A DNA stretch of 64,000 nucleotides from positions 1,152,249 to 1,216,248 of the forward strand of contig NZ_JAKZLC010000001.1 in the NCBI RefSeq assembly GCF_022808815.1, in the 5' to 3' direction. The notes under the pieces are model-generated. The model worked only from the letters and a program-made list of their open reading frames with translations, ran no database searches and had not been told where the DNA came from. The stretch is from Geothrix paludis. GTDB lineage: Bacteria > Acidobacteriota > Holophagae > Holophagales > Holophagaceae. The position numbers were made by a program, and so were the translations under genes. This document shows, one piece after another, positions 43,273-52,991 of this stretch. Positions within the stretch are counted from its first letter, which is position 1, and every line of letters begins with the position of its first letter.

Positions 43273-45684
43273 CTAGAACGTCCACTTCACCCGCGCCGCC
43301 AAGGTTCGTGGCGGGATGACGTGGGTGCCGCCGAAGGCGCTGAGGAAGTTGTAGAGGCCCTTCTCGTCCGTGGCGTTCAGCAGGTCCAGGCCCACCGACA
43401 GCTTCTGCCCGTTCTTGAGCGTCCACGCCTGCCCGGCGTTGAGGTTCAGGATGGTGCGGGACTTGATGCGGTGGTTGAGGCCCACCAGGCTGTCGGTCTC
43501 CGTCCGGACGTAGGGGATGCCGAAGGCGTAGTCCGGATTCCCGGCGACGGTGGCGGGGTCGCCCGCCTCCAGGCCCGAGTCGTACCGGCCCGAGGCCTGG
43601 GCGAAGAAGCCGCCCTGCTCGTACCGCACGCCCAGCTGGGCGGTGAGCTTCTGGTCGTGGTCGATGAGGTACGGCGTTCCGGCGGGCCCGTTCACCGTGG
43701 GATCGGCGGAGTCCAGGCCCCCGAGGGTCGGGCTGTAGTAGAGCGTCCGGACGGTGCCCGCGCTCAGGTAGGCGGACCAGCCCCGGATGGGGACCGTGTC
43801 CACGCGCAGGTCCAGGCCGTGGAAGCGCCCCTTCCACGCGCTGATGGGGAAGAGGATGCCCGTGTTCATGAACTGGCTGTTGTCGGCGGAGTTCCGGCTG
43901 TCCTTCCACCAGTAGTCGAGGCTGACGCGGGCCACCTGCCCCAGCTGCTGCTCCAGGCCCACCAGGTAGCTGTCCTGGGTCTCGGCCCGGAGCCGGGGCA
44001 CGGGCGTGGCGGACTGGGTGACCAGGTTCCAGGCGGTCTGGGAGGTGGAGAAGGCCAGGTTCTCGTTCTCCGGCGTGATGAGCAGCCGGTCGTAGACCAC
44101 CCGCACCAGGGTGCCGATCCCGGGCAGCGCGTAGGTGACGCCCAGCCTCGGCTGGAGCTCGTTCTGGGTGAAGTCCCGCCCCTGGTAGCTGTCGAAGCGG
44201 AGGCCCATGGCGAAGGTCCAGCGCCCGGCCTTCAGGTCGTCCTGGACGTAGGCCGAGGCCAGGGAGGGCGCGAAGCCGTCCGCGAAGCGGAGGATGTTCC
44301 CGCCCCCGGCGGGGGTGTAGGGATACAGTGGATCCGAGGGCCCAGACGCCTGGGCCTGGTCGGTGATGGCCATGTCGAAGCGCTCGTGCAGGGGGTAGCG
44401 CACGACCTGGAGGCCCACCTTGAAGGTGTTGTCGCCGTTCCGCTGGGTGTAGCCCGCCTGGGCGCCCTGGTTGTCCAGGCGCCGGTCCGAGCGGATCCAC
44501 ACGGGCGTGTCCGGCCCGCCGCCGCCGAAGCCCGGCTGGAGGTCGCGGGTGGGGTCCAGGCGCGCGGTGGCGCCGCGGTAGTAGACCGCCACATCCAGGC
44601 TGCGGTCCGCGCCCAGCAGGTGGGTCCAGCCCAGGTTCAGGTTCACGTCCGTGGTGTGGACCCGCTGGTCCTGCCCGGCCGCCTGCTGGGAGGCCAGGTT
44701 CACCACGTCCCGGTCCGTGCTGCCCCCGCTGGCGGAGAACCGGAGAATGTCGCTGGCGCCCAGCAGCCAGTCGAAGCGGGTGAAGAGCCTGCTCGTGGTG
44801 CCGTGGTTGTGCAGGTTCTCGAAGTTCACGGGGTCGAGGAACCGGTCGCTCTCGGAGGCGGCGCCGGTCACGAAGTAGCCGAAGGAAGCCGTCCCGCCGC
44901 GGGCCCCGAAGCCCAGCTCGCGGGTGCTGAACCGCGAGGCGCCCAGGGACAGCTCACCCTGGAAGGGCCGGGGCGAACCCAGGCCGGATTTGCTGGTGAG
45001 GTTCACCACGGCCGCCGGCTTCCCGCCGTACTCAGCGCTCACCCCGCCGGTGATGACCTCCATGCTCTCCACCTGGGAGGGGTCCAGGGAGTTCGAGAAG
45101 GTGGACTGCACCTGGTCGGTGACGGGCACCCCATCCACCACGTAGGTCACCTGCCCGTGGCTGCCGCGGAAGTGGAAGCGGCCGTTCTCGTCCTGGATGA
45201 AGCCCGGCGTGGCGAGCAGGATGCTCTCCATGGCCCGGCTCTGCACGGCAGTGGGGATCTTCTCGATGGTGGAGCGGTCGATGTCGATGTGGGCCGAGGG
45301 ATGGGCCTCCACCAGGGACACCGTGTCCTCCACCGCCACCATGGCGGAGGCCTGGGCTGCCTTCAGCCGCAGGTCGAGCTGGGTGGGCAGGTTGGAGCGG
45401 ACCGAGATGTTCTGGTGGAGGTCCTGCATCCCCGGCGCCACCACCTCCAGGTGGTAGTCGCTGAAGGGGATGTTGTAGGCGGCGTAGGTGCCCGAGGCGT
45501 CCGTGACGACCGTCTGGCGGAATCCGGAGACCCGGTTCTCCAGGCGGACCTGGGCCTGGGCCACCGGCCTTCCCTGGTCGTCCAGCACCCGTCCGGCGAG
45601 GGCTCCGCTGCCCGCAGCCGCGGCAAATGCAGGCCCAGCCGCAAGAAGGGCTAGGATGGTGGGGCCGAAGGGAGCATGGGACAA
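43273..45684 (-). CDS. TonB-dependent receptor with carboxypeptidase-regulatory-like domain
   Basis: The protein has about 803 residues. I place the start at a TTG (45684) with GGAGGA 6 nt upstream; a longer frame begins at another TTG (45732) without a ribosome site. Signal peptide, then a carboxypeptidase-regulatory-like/SusC-type domain (about 30-110), plug domain (about 115-230: RAMESILLATPGFIQDENGRFHFRGSHGQ, then VDGVPVTD) and a 22-strand barrel ending VKWTF. Family members import large or scarce nutrients across the outer membrane. The substrate is unknown; the S46 and barrel-protein neighbours hint at peptides. It is divergent from the second efflux operon. Confidence 0.9.
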   Translation of the reverse strand: MSHAPFGPTILALLAAGPAFAAAAGSGALAGRVLDDQGRPVAQAQVRLENRVSGFRQTVVTDASGTYAAYNIPFSDYHLEVVAPGMQDLHQNISVRSNLPTQLDLRLKAAQASAMVAVEDTVSLVEAHPSAHIDIDRSTIEKIPTAVQSRAMESILLATPGFIQDENGRFHFRGSHGQVTYVVDGVPVTDQVQSTFSNSLDPSQVESMEVITGGVSAEYGGKPAAVVNLTSKSGLGSPRPFQGELSLGASRFSTRELGFGARGGTASFGYFVTGAASESDRFLDPVNFENLHNHGTTSRLFTRFDWLLGASDILRFSASGGSTDRDVVNLASQQAAGQDQRVHTTDVNLNLGWTHLLGADRSLDVAVYYRGATARLDPTRDLQPGFGGGGPDTPVWIRSDRRLDNQGAQAGYTQRNGDNTFKVGLQVVRYPLHERFDMAITDQAQASGPSDPLYPYTPAGGGNILRFADGFAPSLASAYVQDDLKAGRWTFAMGLRFDSYQGRDFTQNELQPRLGVTYALPGIGTLVRVVYDRLLITPENENLAFSTSQTAWNLVTQSATPVPRLRAETQDSYLVGLEQQLGQVARVSLDYWWKDSRNSADNSQFMNTGILFPISAWKGRFHGLDLRVDTVPIRGWSAYLSAGTVRTLYYSPTLGGLDSADPTVNGPAGTPYLIDHDQKLTAQLGVRYEQGGFFAQASGRYDSGLEAGDPATVAGNPDYAFGIPYVRTETDSLVGLNHRIKSRTILNLNAGQAWTLKNGQKLSVGLDLLNATDEKGLYNFLSAFGGTHVIPPRTLAARVKWTF

Positions 45685-45755
45685 GGCGAGTCCTCCAGAT
45701 GAAATTATTTTCCAACTGGAGCGTATGATCAATAGAAAACAATTCCATTTATGAC

Positions 45756-45780
45756 GTCCAAGGCCACTAAACCCTTGGAC
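45756..45780. promoter_or_regulatory. Dyad GTCCAAGG-N9-CCTTGGAC, candidate operator
   Basis: Perfect 8-bp inverted arms are separated by 9 bp, in the 146-bp gap between the divergent TonB-receptor and efflux-adaptor genes. The size and symmetry suit a dimeric repressor. No regulator gene lies next to it. Confidence 0.4.
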
Positions 45781-45830
45781 CGCCTGAGCGAAGATTGAGA
45801 TGCGATCAGCCCGTTGGGGAGGCCTTTGAC

Positions 45831-47063
45831 ATGAAGCGGAAGCAGATGTGGATCCTCGGCGGAGGTCTGGCGATCTTCGTGATCGCCGGCCTGAGCATCG
45901 CCGGCATGCGGGACAAGGGCATCGCCATCCAGGTGGCCACCGTGGCCCGGGAGAACCTGCAGGCCAAGGTGAGCGCCAACGGCAAGATCCAGGCGGTGAC
46001 GAAGGCGGACATCTCCGCGAGCATCATGGGCCAGGTCACCCGCCTGGCGGTCAAGGAGGGCGACCGGGTCCACAAGGGCCAGTTCCTCATGGAGATCGAT
46101 CCCCGCAGCGCCCGGGCCAACTCCGAGGCCATGCAGGCCAGCCTGCACGCGGCCCAGTCGGACCTGACCTCCGCCACCGCCAACCTCGCCCAGGCCAAGT
46201 CCGACTTCGACCGGGCCAAGGCCAACCGGGACGCGGGCATCATCTCCGCGGCGGATTTCGAGCGGGCGAAGACCGCCCTCGAGACCGCCCAGGCCGCGCA
46301 GGAGACGGCCCGCCGCCGCACGGACCAGGCCAAGGCCAACCTGAGCCAGTCCCATGTGGGCCTCGGCTTCTCCACCATCGCCGCGCCCATGGACGGCGTC
46401 GTCACCGCCCGCCGCATCGAGCTGGGCGAGACCGCTGTGCCCGGCCTCCAGAACCAGGCCGGCACCGTGCTCCTCACCGTCTCCGACATGAGCAAGGTGG
46501 AGGCCGAGATGGAGGTGGACGAGGCCTCCATCCCCACCGTGAAGCTGGGCCAGGAGGCGCAGATCCGCATCGACGCCTATCCCAACCAGGTCTTCCAGGG
46601 CCAGGTCACGGAAGTGGGCGGCAGTCCCATCCTGAAGACCAGCGTGAACGACGCCACCAAGTTCAAGGTGAAGGTGTGGATCAAGGATCCGCCCATCACC
46701 ATCAAGCCCGGCCTCTCCGCCCAGGCGGACATCTTCACCGGCAGCCGCGACCAGGCCCTGGCCATCCCCTTCCAGGCCCTCGTCATGCGCGAGATCAAGC
46801 TGAAGCCCGGCGAGACCCACAAGCCCGGCGCGCCGCGCGAGGAGGAGGGCGTCTTCGTCATGGAATCGGGCAAGGCCAAGTTCGTGGCCGTGAAGACCGG
46901 CCTCATGGGCGACCTCTCCGTGGAGGTGCTCTCCGGCCTCAAGGGCGGTGAGTCGCTCATCACCGGCCCCAACCGGGCGCTCCGCGACCTCAAGGGCGGC
47001 GAGGCGGTCCGGGTGGAGAAGGCGAAGAAGAAGGACAAGGACAAGGACGAGACCAAGTCCTGA
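45831..47063 (+). CDS. MacA/HlyD-type periplasmic adaptor
   Basis: The protein has 410 residues, ATG at 45831 with GGGGAGG upstream. One membrane anchor (about 6-24), a barrel-sandwich domain split around a helical hairpin (about 95-180), TIAAPMDGVVTARRIELGE, then a beta-barrel and membrane-proximal domain. The C-terminus is a Lys/Asp-rich tail (KAKKKDKDKDETKS). It is the first gene of an operon with two MacB-type permeases, but no ATPase gene is present. Confidence 0.9.
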   Translation: MKRKQMWILGGGLAIFVIAGLSIAGMRDKGIAIQVATVARENLQAKVSANGKIQAVTKADISASIMGQVTRLAVKEGDRVHKGQFLMEIDPRSARANSEAMQASLHAAQSDLTSATANLAQAKSDFDRAKANRDAGIISAADFERAKTALETAQAAQETARRRTDQAKANLSQSHVGLGFSTIAAPMDGVVTARRIELGETAVPGLQNQAGTVLLTVSDMSKVEAEMEVDEASIPTVKLGQEAQIRIDAYPNQVFQGQVTEVGGSPILKTSVNDATKFKVKVWIKDPPITIKPGLSAQADIFTGSRDQALAIPFQALVMREIKLKPGETHKPGAPREEEGVFVMESGKAKFVAVKTGLMGDLSVEVLSGLKGGESLITGPNRALRDLKGGEAVRVEKAKKKDKDKDETKS

Positions 47064-47070
47064 GGCTCCC

Positions 47071-48297
47071 ATGAACCCCACTGAACTCCTCCGCGCCTCC
47101 TTCCGGGCGATCCGGGCCCACACCCTGCGCAGCTTCCTCACGCTGCTGGGCGTCATCATCGGCGTGGCCACCATCGTGGCCGTAGTGGGCGTGATCTCCG
47201 GCCTGAACACCTACGTGAAGGAGAAGATCATCGTCCTGGCCCCGGACGTCTACGTCGTCCAGAAGTTCGGGATCATCCGGAGCCGACGGGAGTTCATCGA
47301 CGCCCTCAAGCGCCCGCCCATCACCTGGCAGGAGTACCAGCGCCTCTCCAGCGGCATCCTCAAGGAGTCCTCCCAGGTCTCCGCCGCCGCCGGCAACTCC
47401 ATGCCGGTGCAGAGCGGCGACCGCCACCTGGACAGCATCGCCGTCATCGGCATCACCTCCAACTTCGCAGACCTGTTCAACCTGGAGTTCGAGGCCGGGC
47501 GGTTCTTCACGGACAACGAGGACCAGGGCGCCCTGAACGTCGCCGTCATCGGGGCCAACACCCGGGAGGAGCTGTTCCCCCACCTGGATCCCGTGGGCCG
47601 GACGATCCTGATCCGCGGCCTCCCCTTCCGCGTCATCGGGCTCATGCCCAAGCAGGGCCGGAGCATCGGCTTCAACCAGGACGGGCGCATCTACATCCCC
47701 CTCCAGGTCTACCGGAAGAACTTCATGGCCTCGAACGAGAGCCTGGAGCTGCAGATCAAGGCCCGGAACGGGGTGGAGGGCCTGGACGCCTCCATGGACG
47801 AGGTGCGGGCCCTGTTCCGCGCCATGCGGCACACCAGCTTCCGCAGCCCCGACCCCTTCGGCCTCCTCACCCAGGAGAGCCTGCAGGAGCTCTGGAAGAC
47901 CATCAGCAGCGCCGCCTTCATCCTGCTGATGCTCATCTCCAGCGTGAGCCTCGGCGTGGGCGGCATCGTGATCATGAACATCATGCTGGTGAGCGTGGTG
48001 GAGCGGACCCAGGAGATCGGCGTCCGCATGGCCCTGGGCGCCCGCAAGCGCGACATCCGGTACCAGTTCCTCCTGGAGGCCGCCCTGCTCTCCGCCGCCG
48101 GCGGCGTCATCGGCGTGCTGGTGGGCTCCCTCGGGGCCTTCACCGTGCGGGCCGTGGCGGACTTCCCGGCCCAGATCACGCCGGGCATCGTCCTCGTGGG
48201 CATCCTCCTCAGCACCCTCGTGGGCCTGGCCGCGGGCTTCCTGCCCGCCTACCGCGCCTCCAACCTCGTCGTCATCGACGCGATCCGGGCGGAGTGA
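47071..48297 (+). CDS. MacB-family ABC permease 3
   Basis: The protein has 408 residues. TM1 is RSFLTLLGVIIGVATIVAVVGVISG (in part), followed by a periplasmic domain (about 50-280) and three C-terminal helices with IMNIMLVSVVERTQEIGVRMALGARKRD, and a final PAYRASNLVVIDAIRAE. It lacks a nucleotide-binding domain of its own, unlike E. coli MacB. It starts 7 nt after the adaptor gene and overlaps or abuts the second permease. Confidence 0.9.
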   Translation: MNPTELLRASFRAIRAHTLRSFLTLLGVIIGVATIVAVVGVISGLNTYVKEKIIVLAPDVYVVQKFGIIRSRREFIDALKRPPITWQEYQRLSSGILKESSQVSAAAGNSMPVQSGDRHLDSIAVIGITSNFADLFNLEFEAGRFFTDNEDQGALNVAVIGANTREELFPHLDPVGRTILIRGLPFRVIGLMPKQGRSIGFNQDGRIYIPLQVYRKNFMASNESLELQIKARNGVEGLDASMDEVRALFRAMRHTSFRSPDPFGLLTQESLQELWKTISSAAFILLMLISSVSLGVGGIVIMNIMLVSVVERTQEIGVRMALGARKRDIRYQFLLEAALLSAAGGVIGVLVGSLGAFTVRAVADFPAQITPGIVLVGILLSTLVGLAAGFLPAYRASNLVVIDAIRAE

Positions 48298-48299
48298 CC

Positions 48300-49583
<1,284 letters not shown>

Positions 49584-49640
49584 GCCACCGCGGGGGCCGG
49601 AACGACATGAAGGTCGCTGCCAACTCGGGCGAATTTTTTT

Positions 49641-49851
49641 GCCACCGATTTCAGTGATTCCGGTGATTGAAAACCGTTGGACCCCGCTTCAGGCCAGCAT
49701 GGGCTCCATGGGAGGCGCCAGGGTCGCGACCCCTTGGAAGGCCGCGGCCCTGACGCCCCCCATGACTTCCGGCGAAGCCGGAAGCGGCCTCCGGCCGGCC
49801 CATGCGACGATCCTCCGAGTCGCAATCACCGCAATCGGCGAAATCGGTGGC
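49641..49851. repeat. Intergenic inverted-repeat element (GCCACCGATTTC type)
   Basis: The left arm GCCACCGATTTCAGTGATTC... (49641-49668) and right arm (49824-49851) are imperfect reverse complements; each has two ATT/GAT-spaced sub-units (CACCGATTTC, CGGTGATT). The 150-bp centre contains further palindromes (CTTCCGGCGAAGCCGGAAG). It lies between the convergent permease and OsmC genes. Confidence 0.75.
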
Positions 49852-49868
49852 TAGAAGCAGCTTTCCCC

Positions 49869-50267
49869 TCAGCCCTCCACGACCGTCTTCACGTTGAACG
49901 CCGGGGGGTGCTCGATGTGCTTCTTCACGGTGCACTGGCTGGCGGTGCGCACGAGGGCGTCGTGGTACTTCTCGGGAAAGGTGGGCGGCACCAGGATCTC
50001 CAGCTCCACGCGCCCCACCATGCCCGTGGCGGGATCGGGGACGGTCCGCTGGACCAGCCGGATGCCCTCGGTCGGAAGCTCCCGCTGACGGCAGAAGTTC
50101 AGCACGTAGATGCCGGCGCAGGTGGCGAGGGAGGCCTGGAAGAGGGCGAAGGGACTGGGCGCGGAGCCTTCCCCGCCGCCCTGGACGGGCTGGTCCGTCT
50201 TCACGGTGTAGGGCCCGAAGTGCGCGTCCACCCGCGCACCGCCCGGAAAATCGATGACCATGTCCAT
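49869..50267 (-). CDS. OsmC/Ohr-family protein
   Basis: The protein has 132 residues from the ATG at 50267, chosen because GAGGAG lies 6 nt upstream; two in-frame ATGs further upstream (50294, 50321) lack a ribosome site. The two redox cysteines are present in SLATCAGIYVLNF and TASQCTVKKH. GSAPSPFALFQASLATC matches the OsmC pattern. Members reduce organic hydroperoxides; the sequence also fits the OsmC subgroup of unknown substrate. Confidence 0.85.
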   Translation of the reverse strand: MDMVIDFPGGARVDAHFGPYTVKTDQPVQGGGEGSAPSPFALFQASLATCAGIYVLNFCRQRELPTEGIRLVQRTVPDPATGMVGRVELEILVPPTFPEKYHDALVRTASQCTVKKHIEHPPAFNVKTVVEG

Positions 50268-50421
50268 GCCCGGCTCCTCATCGCAGAACCCCATGGTCCC
50301 ACAATATTCTATCATAATCAAATAGGACTATTTGGTAGCCCCCTGGAAGAAACACACCGCACCGCAGGATGACAGGGGCTCCGCGACGCACGACCATGGG
50401 GGAAGATCCCCGGAGCACGAC

Positions 50422-51333
50422 ATGACCCAGGCTGAGGTGCAAGGCCCCGTGACGCTGCTGGACCTGAAGTTCCAGGCGGAAGGCACCGTGGGGGCCTTCC
50501 TCATCCGCACCTCCGAAGGGCCCGTCCTCGTGGAGACGGGGCCGGAGTCCCTCTACGACCATCTCCGTGAGGCCGTGGCGGCGGAGGGCTTCGCGCTGGA
50601 GGACATCCGGCACGCCTTCATCACCCACATCCACCTGGACCATGGGGGTGCCGCCTGGCGGCTGGCGCGGCACGGCACGAAGATCCACGTCCATCCCAAG
50701 GGGGCGCGCCACCTCCAGGATCCGGCCAAGCTGCTGGATTCGGCCCGGCGCATCTACGGCGACGCCATGGACCGCCTGTGGGGGCGGCTCGAGCCCATCG
50801 ACGCGGACCGGATCGTTCCCATGGAGGATGGCGCGACGGCGCGCCTCGGCGACGTGGCCATTCAGGCCATCCACACACCGGGCCACGCCTTCCACCACAT
50901 CACCTACCGGCTGGATGACGGCCTCTTCACCGGCGACGTGGGCGGCATCCGCATCGGGCACGGGCCCACCATCCCGCCCTTCCCGCCGCCGGACATCGAC
51001 CTGGAGGCCTGGCGGGACTCCATCGAGCGCATGCGCGCCACCCGTCCCGCCTTCATCTATCCGACCCACTTCGGCATCAAGCGCGATGGTGTGGCCCACT
51101 TCGACTCGCTGGAGGAGAACCTCCACCGCATCGCCGAGTGGGTGCGCCTGCAGCTCGCGGCGGGGACCACGGAAGCGGCCATGGTCCCCCGCTTCCAGGC
51201 CTTCCTGAACGGCCTGCTGGCCGGGTACGGGCTGGACGACCAGGCCATCCAGGACTACGAGATCGCCGATCCCGCCTTCATGAGCGTCTACGGCCTGGCG
51301 CGCTACTGGCGGAAGCGGGAGGCGCGGGGCTGA
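50422..51333 (+). CDS. Metallo-beta-lactamase-fold hydrolase
   Basis: The protein has 303 residues from the ATG at 50422. The dinuclear metal motif is THIHLDHGG (HxHxDH), followed by HTPGHAFHHITY, GDVGG and a C-terminal His in YPTHFG. This is the MBL superfamily; the extended helical C-terminus (about 200-300) is like that of hydrolases acting on thioesters, lactones or nucleotides. No specific substrate is visible. Confidence 0.85.
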   Translation: MTQAEVQGPVTLLDLKFQAEGTVGAFLIRTSEGPVLVETGPESLYDHLREAVAAEGFALEDIRHAFITHIHLDHGGAAWRLARHGTKIHVHPKGARHLQDPAKLLDSARRIYGDAMDRLWGRLEPIDADRIVPMEDGATARLGDVAIQAIHTPGHAFHHITYRLDDGLFTGDVGGIRIGHGPTIPPFPPPDIDLEAWRDSIERMRATRPAFIYPTHFGIKRDGVAHFDSLEENLHRIAEWVRLQLAAGTTEAAMVPRFQAFLNGLLAGYGLDDQAIQDYEIADPAFMSVYGLARYWRKREARG

Positions 51334-51347
51334 AGGGGCACGGGCGC

Positions 51348-51713
51348 CTACGGCTGGAGATCGAGAACGCCCGCGAGGGCCGCGGCTAGGGCCCTCATCT
51401 GGGCCGGCGTGGCCTTCCCCAGGCGCTTCGCGAGACGTGACTTGTCCACGGTGAACACCTGGGTGGCGTTGACCCAGGAATCAGCGGGCAGCCCATTCTC
51501 CTTCCCGCGGGGGATGGGAACGTAGAAGGCGTAGGCGCGGCCCTGGGCGGTGAGGGGCACGACGATCGTGGTGCGGGCCCCCATCGCATGGTTGCCGAGG
51601 TCGGACTGGATGACGAGGCCGGGCCGGAAGCCGCCCTGACCGGATCCCCGCCGGGGGTTCCAGTCCAGCAGCCAGATCTCGCCCCGGCTGCACCGCGGCA
51701 GGTCCATCGTCAT
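51348..51713 (-). CDS. mazF: MazF/PemK-type endoribonuclease toxin
   Basis: The protein has 121 residues. The family pattern is RGEIWLLDWNPRRGSGQGGFRPGLVIQSD with the conserved Gly-rich and Arg-Pro residues, IVVPLTAQGR, and Thr/Asp in FTVDKSRLAKRLG. It would cleave mRNA at short specific sequences and stop translation. The start codon overlaps the antitoxin stop (ATGA), as usual for such pairs. Confidence 0.92.
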   Translation of the reverse strand: MTMDLPRCSRGEIWLLDWNPRRGSGQGGFRPGLVIQSDLGNHAMGARTTIVVPLTAQGRAYAFYVPIPRGKENGLPADSWVNATQVFTVDKSRLAKRLGKATPAQMRALAAALAGVLDLQP

Positions 51714-51976
51714 TTCGGTTTCCTCGCCCGGTAGCTGCGCCGCCGCGGTTCGGCCGCCACCTCGGCCTGCGCTTCGAAGGCATAGGCCACATCCTGGGCC
51801 TCCGCATCCTTCCCGTAGGCCGCCCAGTCTGCTGCCAGCTTGCGCCGGGCGGCCGCCGCCTGCTCGCGCCGCAGCAGCTCCGCCAGCCAGCCGTTCACGC
51901 TCATGGCATGGGCCTCCGCCGCCTCCCGAAGGAAGCGCCCGAGGTCGTCGTCGAGGCGAAGCGTAGTGCTGAACAT
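51710..51976 (-). CDS. Ribbon-helix-helix antitoxin of the MazF pair
   Basis: The protein has 88 residues from the ATG at 51976. The N-terminus TTLRLDDDLGRFLREAAEAHAMSVNGWLAELLRRE is a ribbon-helix-helix DNA-binding fold. The C-terminal half is charged (RRRSYRARKPK) and probably wraps the toxin. It precedes and overlaps mazF, so the pair is autoregulated by inference. Confidence 0.85.
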   Translation of the reverse strand: MFSTTLRLDDDLGRFLREAAEAHAMSVNGWLAELLRREQAAAARRKLAADWAAYGKDAEAQDVAYAFEAQAEVAAEPRRRSYRARKPK

Positions 51977-52068
51977 GATCTCATCCTTTACTATCATTTT
52001 ATGATTTCGCCCGAAAATGGCAAGCCTGTATCACGCTGGTTCCCGGATTCATAAGGTATCGTTCATCG

Positions 52069-52103
52069 ATTAATATTTATTGTTTATCAATAAAAAAATA
52101 TTG
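52069..52103. promoter_or_regulatory. AT-rich dyad upstream of the DUF2975 gene
   Basis: AATATTTATTG and CAATAAAAAAATATT form an imperfect inverted repeat in a very AT-rich segment about 50 bp before the ATG at 52149. It may contain the promoter and an operator for the small XRE protein encoded downstream. Confidence 0.35.
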
Positions 52104-52148
52104 ACTTTCGATCTTATTGCCCTAGCTTCTCCTTCAAGGAGAATCGCC

Positions 52149-52700
52149 ATGGACCGCATGCAACGCCTCAGCCGGATTTTGCGCCGTTATGCCTCGGTGG
52201 TCTTCTGGCTGTGTCTCATCATCTTGATCCTCTCCCCGGGGATGGTCTTCATCCGCGGTTTCACCCTGGATATCGCCAATCACCTTCTGCGCGTGCTGGA
52301 TGTGGATGGATTCCGCTTTAACGCAAGCCATTCGGGATGGATGCTCAGGACTCTGGTTGGGGCCGTGACTGCCACCAACTTCACGATGGCCGTCTTATCT
52401 CTGGGCGCCCTGATCCGGCTGCTGCACCAGTTTGAGCAGGGTACGGCCTTCTCTCTGGAGAGCATCCATCTGGTGCGCTTCCTGGGTTGGGTCCAGGTCG
52501 CCATGGCCCCCATCGGATTTCTGTTGTTCTGGGGTCTGGCGGCCGCCACCAAAGCCCTCACCGCCCAGGCGATCCACCCATGGAGGTATGCGAGCAGTTC
52601 CTCGCTGAACTACCTGTTCTTCGGCGGCGTCGTACTGTTGATCGCCTATGTGCTGGAAGAAGGCTTCCGTTTGAAAACCGAACAAGACCTGGTCATCTGA
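52149..52700 (+). CDS. DUF2975 membrane protein
   Basis: The protein has 183 residues; the ATG at 52149 has AAGGAG 7 nt upstream. Four membrane helices (about 15-35, 65-85, 110-130 and 150-170). The pattern (GALIRLLHQFEQGTAFSLESIHLVRFLGW) fits DUF2975/YoaS, nearly always encoded with a small XRE regulator as here. The function is unknown. Confidence 0.82.
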   Translation: MDRMQRLSRILRRYASVVFWLCLIILILSPGMVFIRGFTLDIANHLLRVLDVDGFRFNASHSGWMLRTLVGAVTATNFTMAVLSLGALIRLLHQFEQGTAFSLESIHLVRFLGWVQVAMAPIGFLLFWGLAAATKALTAQAIHPWRYASSSSLNYLFFGGVVLLIAYVLEEGFRLKTEQDLVI

Positions 52701-52709
52701 GCCGTTCTC

Positions 52710-52925
52710 ATGCCCATCATCGTGACCCTCGACGTGGTGCTCGCCCAGCGCAAGATGAAGCTGGGCGACCTGGCGGAGCGCGTGGATCTGACTCCCCCCA
52801 ACCTGTCCATCCTCAAGACTGGCAAGGCCAAGGCCATTCGGTTCTCCACCCTGGAGGCCCTCTGCCGCGAGCTGGATTGCCAGCCGGGAGACCTCCTCCG
52901 GTTCGCGCCAGACCCGGATCCCTGA
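52710..52925 (+). CDS. Small XRE/Cro-type DNA-binding protein (YozG-like)
   Basis: The protein has 71 residues, almost entirely one helix-turn-helix domain (LGDLAERVDLTPPNLSILKTGKAKAIRFSTLEALCRELDCQPGDLLRF). It lies 9 nt after the DUF2975 gene. This two-gene pair is common in bacteria, and the regulator probably controls the pair. Confidence 0.9.
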   Translation: MPIIVTLDVVLAQRKMKLGDLAERVDLTPPNLSILKTGKAKAIRFSTLEALCRELDCQPGDLLRFAPDPDP

Positions 52926-52991
52926 GCCCCGCCTTCCTGCTCTTCACATAACCGGATCGCGCAGCGATCCGGTTCCGGCACACTATCGGGC

